Positions 18,271 through 27,337 of a stretch of 64,000 nucleotides of DNA are shown piece by piece; the first letter of the stretch is position 1, and every line of letters begins with the position of its first letter. The translations under genes were made by a program, and so were the position numbers. The notes beneath the pieces are model-generated. The model was not told the DNA's origin. It did no database searches and was given only the letters and a program-made list of their open reading frames with translations. The DNA is from Symbiodinium natans (taxonomy: Eukaryota > Sar > Dinophyceae > Suessiales > Symbiodiniaceae): contig CAJNDS010000043.1 of the NCBI GenBank assembly GCA_905221605.1, forward strand, positions 128,501 to 192,500, in the 5' to 3' direction.

Positions 18271-20230
18271 GACATGCTTCAACGATTCGTTCTGGGAGCC
18301 CTTGTTCTCGGTCACTCCTTGCGGGCGAGCGGTACCAGCTTTGATTTGGTCCTCCTGCACACCGCAGACGTCATGGCTGTGCCTGGAGCTGGACTCTGGG
18401 TCACTGTTGTTGGGTTTAGAGTTTAGCGTTTAGGGTTTCGGGTTTAGGTTTGGGGTTTAGGGTTTAGGGTTTAGGGTTTAGGGTTTAGGGTTTAGGGTTT
18501 AGGGTTTAGGGTTTAGGGTTTAGGGTTTAGGGTTTAGGGTTTAGGGTTTAGGGTTTAGGGTACCCCAACAATGGTGCAGGACTTCTGGAAGTCTTCTGGA
18601 AGACGCGCGAGGTGGAATATGTGCAGGCTGTGAAGAAGCTCATCGCTCGAAGCGAGGATCGCTTCCGGCATGTCTTCACCAAGCTGCATGTGTTCGGCTG
18701 CGACGACTACGAGAAGGTGGTCTTGCTCGATATCGATCTCCTGGTGAGGGACAATGTGGACGAGCTGGGCCACTTAAAGCCACCCTGTGCATTGAGAAGG
18801 GGACACAAGAGCCTTCCCTCGCACGTGGACGTCGCCCTGTCGTGCTACGACCGCCATGGGCAGCAGCGCTTCGGCATGAATCTGGGCGTCGCCATACTGA
18901 AGCCTTGCCAGGAAGAGCTGAGGAAGATGTTGGATTCGGTGAAGCGCATGGATCCCATGCATGAAGCCAGCAATGGTCCCGAGCAAGACTTTCTGAGTCG
19001 CTGGTTCAAGGATTGGAAGACCCTGAGCCTGAAGTACAACTATCAGCTCCACCAGCTGGCATCTGGGCCATTGTTGGAAGATCATGTTGCACCTTTTATG
19101 AGTACTTGAAACCCAACAAGGAGCCAACAATGATCATTGTTAATAGCCCTAAACCCTACACCCCAAGCCCTAAACCCTAAACCCTAAACCCCAAACCCTA
19201 AACCCCAAACCCTAAACCCTAAACATGGTGGTGCAGGCATACTCTCTGGACCATGAAGGCCCAGACGCCGAGCGGCTGCAGCTGAAGTACGAGAACGTCA
19301 AGGTCATCCACTACAGCGGCAAGGTGGGAGTTTCCCTCAGCCCTAACCCGACACCCTAAGCCCTAAACCCTAAACCCTCAGCCCTAAAACCCTAAACCCT
19401 AAACCCTAAACCCTAAACCCTAAACCTTAAACCCTAAACCCTAAACCCTAAACCCTAAACCCTAAACCCTAACCCCTAAACTGCCAGGTGAAGCCTTGGG
19501 ACTTCTTCTTTGATATTTGGTAGCCCAGTGGTACCCTTTTCCTTTTTTTTTTTTTGGGGGGGGGGTTCTGGGTTGCCTTAGCAAGTACCCAACCAAACAA
19601 CTAAAATTTTAGGGTTTACGATAATAAGGAACCCCGGATTCCCTTTAGTAAGGTACCCCCCCACCCTCCGCCCCCCATATGGGTTACCCCCTAAACCCTA
19701 AACCCTAAACACTCAACCCTAAACCCTAAACCTCAGGAGCCTGGCTTGGAGCAGAGCTTCTCAGCCTTCTGTGAAGAGAAGCTGCTGCCTGCGTATGGTG
19801 CAGTTGGGGAGGACTTGGGCTCATATTCCTTGTATCCCCAAGAAGGACGCCAGTTCTGTACACTCACCAGTATTCAAGAGGAACCCTAAATGCGCACCAG
19901 TTATGTACACTCACCAATATCAAAAAGGAACCCTAAGTACACCCAGCAGTAGCAGTAATGTGAATTTTTGTTGGAGAGGACTTGAAGGAGAAGGTGAGAC
20001 GAGCGGGGACAGAATGGAAAGCACAGTGCAAAGTCCGGTTCTCATCCGTTTTCTGGGCCTTTTGTGGCCGCTGGGTGCTTCAGGGTTTATTGTTTAGGGT
20101 TTAGGGTTTAAGGATATTAGGGTTTAGGTGGTTGAGGGTTTAGGGTTTCGGGCTTCAGCAACTCTGGCCGGAGGCACAAGCAGCGATCCGGTCGCGATCT
20201 TCTGCTGACAGAGTAGTATGCATTCCATGA
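18271..20230 (+). CDS. GT8 family glycosyltransferase (glycogenin/galactinol-synthase-like), 5' exon not found
   Basis: Exons at 18271-18391, 18580-19058, 19237-19323, 19488-19511, 19737-19811, 19979-20083 and 20159-20230 join to an open frame ending in TGA at 20228-20230, about 315 residues. The start FVLGALVLGHSLRASGT followed by DLVLLHTADV is the N-terminal GT8 signature. YEKVVLLDIDLLVRDN carries the metal-binding Asp-x-Asp; FGMNLGVAILKP, then GPEQDFLSRWF, then YENVKVIHYSGK-VKPWDFFF are the remaining conserved blocks, the last closing the nucleotide-sugar site. GT8 enzymes transfer glucose or galactose from UDP-sugars with retention. The C-terminal extension of about 85 residues is not recognised. 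Four of the six introns are inverted-repeat elements or have target duplications. Substrate cannot be assigned. Confidence 0.8.
18392..18579 (+). mobile_element. Intron formed by family C element (copy 4)
   Basis: Begins GACTCTGGGTCACTGTTGTT, ends TACCCCAACAATGGTGCAG, and the next exon starts GACTTCTGG. The duplicated target GACT(T)CTGG is 8-9 bp. The interior is a pure TTTAGGG array of about 120 bp. Removal gives VPGAGLLEVFWKTREVE in frame, a GA-AG intron. Confidence 0.8.
19059..19236 (+). mobile_element. Intron formed by family C element (copy 3)
   Basis: Begins GCATCTGGGCCATTGTTGG, ends AACATGGTGGTGCAG, and the next exon starts GCATACTC. GCAT is the duplicated target. Removal gives YNYQLHQLAYSLDHEG in frame; a GC-AG intron with a CCCTAAA array inside. 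Confidence 0.8.
19324..19487 (+). repeat. Intron filled by CCCTAAA array
   Basis: A canonical AAG/GTGGGA donor and CTGCCAG acceptor flank a CCCTAAA array. The orientation of the array is opposite to that in neighbouring introns of the same gene, so array orientation does not follow transcription. Confidence 0.85.
19512..19736 (+). mobile_element. Intron formed by family B element (copy 5)
   Basis: Begins GATATTTGGTAGCCCAGTGG and ends with a CCCTAAA-type array and CCTCAG. The left end is a clear family B terminus; the right terminus is decayed (ATATGGGTTACC at 19677). A T/G homopolymer block (19540-19563) lies inside. Splicing gives KPWDFFFEPGLEQSFSAF. Confidence 0.7.
19812..19978 (+). mobile_element. 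Intron with 9-bp target duplication
   Basis: GAGGACTTG at the 5' border and GAGAGGACTTG at the 3' border flank the insert. A TGTACACTCACCA-containing unit occurs twice inside. A GA-AG intron is implied, giving AVGEDLKEKVRRAG in frame. It does not match families A-E. Confidence 0.6.
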
Positions 20231-20730
20231 AACCCTAAACCCTAAAGCCTAAACCCTAAACCCTAAACCCTAAACCCTAAACCTTAAACCCTAAACCCTA
20301 AACCCTGCACCCTAAACCCTAAACCCTAAACCCTACACCCTAAACCCTAAACCCGAAATCCCTAAACCCGAAACCGCGTCCACCTTCAGGCAGCCCTAAA
20401 CCCGAAAAAGAACCTGCGAAGCCCCGAAACTGCAGGCGGACATCGGCGAGCCCTCAACCCCAAAAGGGCTGAGGGTTTAGGGTTTAGTGTTTACATAGGG
20501 CTTGGGGTATAGGGTTTAGGGTTTAGGGTTTAGGGTTTAGGGATTAGGGTTTAGGGCACACCCGAAAACATCCACCAGAATCTCCTGGATCGAACTATAG
20601 GGAGCACCTAGAAGACCCCACAAGAAGAGGAGACGGGTAGAGTTTCCAGGAGGCCTGGTTTAGGGTTTAGGGTTTGGGGTTTAGGGTTTAGGGTTTGGGG
20701 TTTAGGGTTTAGGGTTTAGGGTTTAGGGTT
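20231..20730. repeat. Telomere-like arrays in the GT8-helicase interval
   Basis: CCCTAAA arrays at 20231-20355, short unique pieces at 20370-20470 and 20565-20655, and TTTAGGG arrays at 20470-20560 and 20657-20730. No gene is supported in the interval. Confidence 0.75.
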
Positions 20731-21151
20731 TGCCGAGGCCATGTGGCAGGGTGTGCTTGCGCCGCTCGGTGATGCTCACTGCCTCATGTGCGGGGAAGCG
20801 GTGCCGGAGGCCGCGCAGCTGGAGCACTGCTGCCTCCACTGTCCCGGCACCAGTGGCTAGGCAGGCCCTTTTGGGACATGCTTGCATTCTCCCTTACTGG
20901 GTTTAGGAGGAGCAAGATATTATAGAAACCCTAAATCCTAAACCCTAAACCCTAAACCCTAAACCCTAAACTCCAAACCCTAAACCCTAAACTGCAGGGC
21001 CAGCCTAGGTGATCTCAGGCAGGCAGTTGCTGGAGTGACCTGGGAGGAGATAAGGCACCCGGAGCCGCGAGAGTTTCCAGGCATCCTGGCATTTGTTGGC
21101 CGGGTTCTCGAGCGCCGCCGCTGGCTGGCTGCAGAGCCCGACCCCGAAACC
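20731..21151 (+). CDS. Two exons, possible N-terminal part of the helicase gene
   Basis: The first exon (about 20731-20860) can be read AEAMWQGVLAPLGDAHCLMC and on to LEHCCLHC, with a Cys-x2-Cys and His-Cys-Cys-x2-His-Cys pattern resembling a small zinc finger. The second (20998-21151) reads ASLGDLRQAVAGVTWEEIRH and PEPREFPGILAFVGRVLERR. The intron between them, 20861-20997, begins with the family D motif GCAGGCCCTTTTGGGACATG. The phase joining exon 1 to exon 2 is not settled: the zinc-finger frame does not join cleanly and another frame does. Both exons share strand and spacing with the helicase exons from 21461, so they may be its N-terminus or a separate small gene. Confidence 0.4.
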
Positions 21152-21338
21152 GGGTCATTGTTGAAAATTATTTTACTACATTTTTGTTTTAGGGTTTAGG
21201 GTTTAGGGTTTAGGGTTTAGGGTTTAGGGTTTCGGGTTTAGGGTTTAGGGTTTAGGGTTTAGGGGTTATGAATACTTAAACCCCAGTAAGGAACAGACAT
21301 GATGATTCTTTAAATAGTACCCCCAACAATGGTGCAAG
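21152..21338 (+). mobile_element. Family C element (copy 2)
   Basis: Left end GGGTCATTGTTGAAAATTAT, right end CCCCCAACAATGGTGCAAG. GAAAC occurs at both borders (CCCGAAACC and CAAGAAACT). The middle contains a TTTAGGG array between AATTATTTTAC and ATGAATACTTAAA, two segments also found in copy 1 without an array, so here the array inserted into the element. Confidence 0.8.
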
Positions 21339-21460
21339 AAACTGGGGGGTAGTTTAGGGAAGGGTGTTTCAAGTTCTGTGTTCCTCGATCCCCTCTTTCA
21401 CCCCTGGAAAACAATTTGATTCCCCCCCCCCCCCCCCCCCCCTCCCCCCCCGCCCCCCAG

Positions 21461-24189
21461 GAAAGAAGAGGGCCCTCAGACCAAGACCAAGAAGCAGGGC
21501 ATGTGGAGCCGAACGACCCCAGCATGGAACAGGATGCCGCGCAGATGCCTGAGAGGCAGCCTGAGGATCCCCCGACACGCTCCAGCCAAGCGAGCGCAGC
21601 TCCCCGCGCGCCCCCGCGATCTTATGAGAACTCGCCATTAGGGCGCTACCGGGACAAGATCTTGCAAGAAGTGGCGGCGAATCGAGTTACCATCCTCGTT
21701 GCCCCAACCGGATGCGGCAAAAGCACCAGAAGCTCTGATGATGTTGGGCGGTTTTAAAGGGTTTGGCGGGCGTGCAAGGGCTTGTGAGAGTTTAAGCCCC
21801 AAACCCTAACCCTACTTCCAGGTACTGATAAACCCATTTAGGAGTCTATTCATCACCTAGTTAGGAGACTTAGGGGGCTTCTGAATACAGTTTAAAGCTG
21901 GGGTCAAAAGTTCCCATGAACCTCCAAGTGTCTCAAAGGGACGCTGAGGGGATGGGAGTTTCAGGGATTGGGGTTTCAGGGTTTCGGGGTTTACGGCACT
22001 AAACCCCATAAGGTTCATAAGGCTCCGAAAGTGGCCATTAGGGTTTAGGGTTTAGGGATTTACTTTGTGTCACACTTCAAACCCGAGGAATCCCACAGAT
22101 GATCTTGGACGAGGACCCGCTGAGCCAGTGGCCCTAAGACCCTGAGCCCAGGGCTTAGGGTTTAGGGTGCTCCAGTTTAGGATTTAGCCAACAGCAAAAG
22201 AGCGGCACTCATGGTTTACATTCTTGGAATTCCGATCATGGCGACCTCCCTGAGCTCCCTAGGACCCAGAGAGGTGTATCTTGGTGACGCAGCCGCGGCG
22301 CGTTGCGGCCACCAGCCTTGCTCGCCGGGTAGCTCACGAGCGAGCTGTTGCTGGGCCGCTCTTGAACATGTTTTTCAATCTTTTGTTTGCCGGTTTCCAT
22401 TTTGTCTTTGAACAGTCGGGTTCCGAGAACAGTGAAGGTTGATCTTGGGACCGAGATCGGCTACAAGATTGGAGGCGGCATGTGCGGGATCCTTGCTTCG
22501 TCTCGCCAGCTGTGACGTGTAATGGTGCCTGATAACGTAGATATACCGTGGTTTCTGGTTTAGCGTTTATAGGGGTTTCCGGAGGGTATAAAAAGGGCCA
22601 ATGTGGCAGCTCAGCATTCCTTGGTAGCCCAGTGGTACCCTTTACCTTTTTTTTTTGGTTCTGGGTTCCCTTATAAAGTAACAAACCAATAAAAGGGTGC
22701 CCTTATCATAATATGGTTGCTGGGTGTAGGATCTCCTCGCAGGTTGCAGCGAGGTGGGCCGGTCTGGCCGCACGCGGCTGATCTTTGCCACCACGGCCAT
22801 TGCCATGATCCAATGTCTGCAAGACTGCTCCTCCTTCACGCATCTCATTATCGATGAGGTCCACATCAGATGCTAAGGCTGCAGCCGGCAGATTCTGCTC
22901 AAATTCTTGGGGGGTTTTGCTGCATGAAGTGCTTGGAGCATTTTCACACAACTAAAATGTGACCCATCAGGAGATGCTCACATCGACTTCCTGCTCAGTT
23001 TGGTGGTCACGCGGGTTTTGTCGCAGAACAAGCAGGTGAAGGTGGTCCTGATGTCTGCGGCCATGGACAGCAGCAAGATTGCCAAGTACTTCTCTGAGGT
23101 TCAAGGGGGCACTTGTCCGAGGCCGCTAGACTTGGAGGATTGCCGCCAGTTCAAGCTGTCCATCAAGTACATGGATGACTGTCCCTTCTTCAAGAGACGC
23201 GGACTCAGCCGCCGAGGAGCAGGTGGCCTTGTGTAGCTGAATCAGCACACTTTTTACTTCTTGGGGATGCAAAAAAGCCCCCCAAAAAGAAGAGAAAGTG
23301 TGCACCTTTGTTTGGGGCTTATGAACTCAGCAACTGAGAGTTCTAGTAGTATTCTCTTATGAAAGCCTGCACTTTTTTTTGGCTTAGGAACTCAGCAACT
23401 AAGAGTTCTAGTAGTTTCTCTTATGAAAGCCTACACTTTTTTTGGGGGCTTCTGTGAGCTCAGCAGCTAAGATGGAGCCTGGGCAGTGTCCGGGTTCCCG
23501 GCGGACTGGTCCCAGGAGGAAGTTTCGGACCTGTACGCGGACTCCTCGCAGTGGAGTAGGCAACCTTTTACTACCTTTTTTCGGGGTAGTAGAATCCCCT
23601 TATAAATCCCTAAAGGTTAGCCTTTAGTAGGTAACCTTTTACCTTTTTGAAAGGGGGTCATCGAATCCCCTTATAATCCCCAAGGGTTCACCTTTAGTAG
23701 GTGACCTTTTACCTTTTTGGGATCGTAGAATCCCCTTATAATCCCCAAAGGTTACCTAAACCCTAAACCCTAACCCTAAACCCTAAACCCTAATAAACCC
23801 TACAGTTCCTGGACAACTAAGGAATTTGTGCGCTCCTGCCATGAGGAACGAGCTGGCGCGGCCACCTTTTTGGTGTTCCTGCCGGGGAAGAGGGAGCTGA
23901 TGCTCCTGTGGGAGCGGCTCGAAGAAGTGAGGGACCTGAAGGTGGGAAGTATATAAACCCTAAACCCTAAACCCTAAACCCTAAACCCTAAACCCTAAAC
24001 CCTAAACCCTAAACCCTAAACCCTAAGCCCTAAGCCCTAAACCCTAAATTCTAAACCCTAAAACCTAAACCCTAAACCCTAAACCCTAAACCCTAAACAG
24101 GTGAAATGCATCTTTGGGGGACAGACGGTCGAGGAGCAGGAGCGGGTGCTGTCCGAAGCCAAGGGCCAGCAGGAGAGGGTTGTCACTCG
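21461..24189 (+). CDS. DEAH-type RNA helicase, at least seven exons, incomplete
   Basis: Exons at about 21461-21735, 22099-22131, 22743-22867, 22969-23215, 23472-23540, 23806-23941 and 24101-24189. Motif I is VTILVAPTGCGKST; the next piece is MILDEDP; then TRLIFATTAIAMIQC and HLIIDEVHIRDAHIDFLL, where DEVH is the Walker B/DEAH motif II; then VVLMSAAMDSSKIAKYF, the motif III region; then DWSQEEVSDLYADSSQ; then ATFLVFLPGKREL, the start of the second RecA domain; then FGGQTVEEQERVL. The order and spacing fit DEAH-box RNA helicases that remodel RNA or RNPs with ATP. Motif III is SAA instead of the usual SAT. The first exon begins with a Pro/Gln/Asp-rich linker after a poly-C acceptor. Motifs V and VI and the C-terminal domains are not seen; the gene may continue past 24335 or be truncated. 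Junctions around 21740-22099 and 23215-23472 are unresolved. Confidence 0.75.
21736..22098 (+). repeat. Helicase intron with a family A right end
   Basis: The intron separates the Walker A exon from MILDEDP. It contains TTCCCATGAACCTCCAAG at 21911-21928, the right terminus of family A without a recognisable left partner, plus short TTTAGGG pieces. A small exon coding for the residues after GKST may be hidden here. Confidence 0.5.
22132..22742 (+). mobile_element. Helicase intron with family B element (copy 6)
   Basis: The distal part 22621-22730 starts TTGGTAGCCCAGTGGTACCC and ends ATATGGTTGCTGGGTGTAGG, a compact family B copy containing AAGTAACAAACCAATAAAAGG. The proximal 490 bp is unique, with an open frame on each strand but no domain. 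Confidence 0.6.
22868..22968 (+). other. 101-bp helicase intron with target-like duplication
   Basis: GATGCT occurs at the 5' border (CACATCA/GATGCTAAGG) and just inside the next exon (CAG/GAGATGCTCACATC). Removing the intron joins DEVHIR to DAHIDFLL, exactly restoring the conserved helicase block. The 5' dinucleotide is GA. No inverted termini are obvious. Confidence 0.65.
23233..23471 (+). mobile_element. Helicase intron carrying family E element (copy 2)
   Basis: The left end TAGCTGAATCAGCACACTTT and right end GAGCTCAGCAGCTAAG are inverted. Inside, a roughly 65-bp unit (GGCTTAGGAACTCAGCAACT, AAGAGTTCTAGTAG, CTCTTATGAAAGCC) is repeated about three times. The first left portion also has a GGGGATGCAAAAAAGCCCC hairpin. 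Confidence 0.6.
23560..23758 (+). repeat. Three-copy 70-bp tandem repeat in helicase intron
   Basis: GTAGGTAACCTTTTACCTTT, then GTAGAATCCCCTTATAATCC and CCAAAGGTTACC, is repeated three times; each unit has an internal inverted repeat (GGTAACCTTT/AAAGGTTACC). A CCCTAAA array follows, then the CTACAG acceptor at 23805. Confidence 0.75.
23942..24100 (+). repeat. CCCTAAA-filled helicase intron
   Basis: A canonical AAG/GTGGGA donor and AAACAG acceptor border a near-pure CCCTAAA array. Confidence 0.85.
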
Positions 24190-25811
24190 GTAGGCCCTTG
24201 GGACATTTTGATGTTGTCCCTTACCGGGTTTAAGAGGATCATATGGGGGGGGGTCTACGAACATAAGGGACCCCCCCAATATACATCTGCAACTAGTAGG
24301 ATCCGCTTATATTAAGGGCCCCCCCCCCCCCCCCCGTGGCACGGTAGAATACGTATAATGCAGCGCGCGCATACCTAGGTTTGAAGGGGTTCTGGCCGTG
24401 TCATGAACTGCTCCAGTGTGTGCCTTCGGGCTTAGGGGTTAGGGTTCAGGGTTTAGAGCACCCTGCGCACCCCATAATGAAACCAAGAGCAAGTCCGAAC
24501 TTTTCTTGGACGTGGGCAGTCACATTGAAACTGTACACATCTCTTGCAGTGTCAATTGCACCTGCTAGGCCGAAGTTACTTGTGAACACGCTCCAACAAA
24601 CCGCGGCACGGCCAAGCCGCGGTGTCCTGGTGTCCTGCCAAACATTTTTGCGCCCGACACCCAGCGATGCAGGATGCGTCCACTCCGACACCACGTCCCG
24701 CGAGACCTCCAGCACCACGCTTGCCGATATAGGCCTTAGCAGCATTTACTACAAGCTATATGCACAAGGAGCTTGACGGACCCAAGCGGACGCCATGCCA
24801 TCAGGGGTTTGACAAGCCCAAGCGGAGGTCAAGTGCGAGAACAAGGCCGGACGGGCCGTGCATCATGGGCAAGCAAGGGGATGGCAGGGGTGCCCTCGGA
24901 GGCAGGACCGCAGCTTTCCGACGATTGGAATATAATCTCGTCGAGATGGCCTGAATCGATTATGAAAACATATGACAAAATTATGAAATTCAGATGTAGT
25001 TATTCTCAAAAATATAGGAAATATGAGAAACAATCAAAATAAAACAAATTATGAAAATACATAAAAATCTGCAAAATCTTGCCGACAAGTATTGCCCAAG
25101 GCATGAGCATGAATTGTAAAAGTGCATCTTTCGTTAATAGAATCATAATATTGGCTATCTTTTTCATATGTTCGACATATTTGTATCACATCTTTGTCAC
25201 AAATACCCACATAAACAATAGAAAGTCTTGGCAAACCAGAGCCCAAATCATATTGAAATCATATCCTGCTTCTTGTATTTGAATAGAAACTGAGGCAACG
25301 CCCAGGCCAAGCAAAGTTGACCAATAAATGCTAACGTTCCCATATAAATCAATATTCAACAATTCCTGGGCTTAGAGGCTCTAAGAACCCTTAGAAGCCG
25401 AAGCTTCAAAATCATCAATCTTGGCTCAGCTCCAAAAGACGCCTTGCTAGAAGGTCGACGTCCGTGCTCATGCACAAAACCACTAGAAGCCTTGAGACTT
25501 CGTGAATGGGGGCACAGGGAAAACCACTTTTGGGAGAAAACCCTGTGCTCCACACTGCAGAAGTGCCGTCGTGCGCTGATTCTCACATGCCATCGTGCGC
25601 AGCACCCCGAAAGAACGACGTGTGATTCTCACACGGCCAACCTCGCGCAACAGATAGCCCGAGATACCCACAAAAAAGCACTGCTTGGCTTCACTGATTC
25701 GGCTTCCTCAACGAGGGAGCCTAAGCCAGTTGTATCTCACACTCACTGCATCATCCTGTGTTCGACTCACCGAAAACCTAATTTGCTGACCCAGCTTCCC
25801 CAACTAGGGGT
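24190..25811. other. Family D left end, then unassigned sequence and a low-GC stretch
   Basis: GTAGGCCCTTGGGACATTTT at 24190 is the third family D motif, directly after the last helicase exon seen. Poly-G (24245-24252) and poly-C (24319-24335) follow. Unique sequence 24340-24950 has open frames on both strands without recognised domains. 24950-25380 is distinctly AT-rich. 25380-25811 is unassigned. The coding strand appears to switch from plus to minus somewhere in this interval. Confidence 0.5.
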
Positions 25812-26755
25812 GTGATCCTTCCCAGCGCAGGTATGAGCTCAGGACCCTTTCATATAGGTGGAACAAACTCTTCCTGGGCAGGTCTGAGCTCCTGAACCCT
25901 TCATGTAGGTGGAACAAACTTCTCCTGGGCAGGTCTGAGCTCCGGGCCCCTTCATATAGGTGTCCTGGGCAAGTCTGAGCTCCGGACCCCTTCATATAGG
26001 TGGAACAAACTCCTCCTCAACGGCTCCCTTCATTTGCATGGAACAAACTCCTCCTTTGGCCCGGACCTTCAGAGAGGTGGAACAAACTCCTTTTGAGCAG
26101 GTCTGAGCTCCGGACCCCTTCATATAGGTGGAACAAACTCCTCCTGGCCAGGTCTGAGCTGCGGACCCCTTCATATAGGTGGAACAAACTCCTCCTGAGC
26201 AGGTCTAAGCTCCGGATCCCTTCATTTACGTGGAACAAACTCCTTGTGGGCCAGACCCCTTGAGAGAGGTGGAACAAACTCCTTCTAGGCAGGCGAGCTC
26301 CGAATCCCTTCATTTACGTGGAACAAACTCCTCCTGGGCCGGATCCCGTCCTCAGAGAAATAAACAAACTCCTCTTAACCAGGTCTGAGCTCCGGACCCT
26401 TCATATATAGGTGGAACAAACTCGTCCTGGGCAGGTCTGAGCTCCGGACCCCTTCATATAGGTGGAACAAACTCCTCCTGGGCAGGTCTGAACTCCGGAT
26501 CCCTTCATTTACGTGGAACAAACTCCTACCCCTTCAGAGAGGTGGAACAAACTCCTCCTGGGCAGGTCTGAGCTCCGAATCCCTTCATTTACGTGGAACA
26601 AGCTCCTCCTGGGCCGGATCTCTTCAGAAAAATAAACAAACTCCTCCTGGGCAGGTCTGAGCTCCGGACCCCTTCATATAGGTGGAACAAACTCCTCCTG
26701 GGCAGGTCTGAGCTCCGGACCCCTTCATATACGTGGAACAAACTCCTCCTTCCTA
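25812..26755. repeat. 51-bp minisatellite, about 17 copies
   Basis: The consensus unit is GGTGGAACAAACTCCTCCTG + GGCAGGTCTGAGCTCCGGAC + CCCTTCATATA. Variants have ACGTGGAACAA, or shortened units lacking the middle part. As 51 is 17 codons, both strands stay open: minus reads RRSLFHLYEGVRSSDLP per unit and plus reads RWNKLLLGRSELRTPSY. No start, domain or flanking coding sequence shows that either is translated. Confidence 0.9.
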
Positions 26756-27337
26756 AGCCAGGCGCGCAGCTCCCACAGTGAAAGCACGAAAAGCAGCAAT
26801 CACTTGCAGGCGCCATGACTGTGCAGTATAGCTTGTGAGAAACTACAAGTCAAGGCAGCGCAGCTCCGCGCGCTGCCAGTGTTGCTGTTCCGAGTCCAGC
26901 ACTGCCATGAACGACATGCCTTGTCCAGCTCCAGTCAGTCGCCAGTCGTGCGCCAAGAATGCAACAGCAGACTGCCAGTTCAGTTCAACGCAACTCCGTT
27001 TACGTGAACTCCCAGAGTTAATCCCGTAACGGCATCATGGGACACTCACAAGTGACATGTGTGCACCCGAGCCTGCCTGGCTCTACACAGAAAAAGACGG
27101 ACAAAGGCTTGACGCAGCATTGGGATAGCGCTTGCGATTTGACAAAGCAACTTCTTCTGGGGTAGTTCAGAAGCAGAATCTGTGTCAAAATCTCGGCGAA
27201 ATTCCTTGCCACATGTACATATTATCTTTATTTAACTGCACGCTGCTGGGGATGGGCTACCTCACGGCGTCTACGCCATGACCTTGTTGAACCACAGACG
27301 CGTTTGCCATTTTTTGCCACGACTTGCTTGCGCTGCC
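26756..27337. other. 3' flank of the transposase frame
   Basis: Unique sequence downstream, on the minus strand, of the DDE frame. No gene is supported. It includes CAAGGCAGCGCAG near 26853, also present near 41207. Confidence 0.4.
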
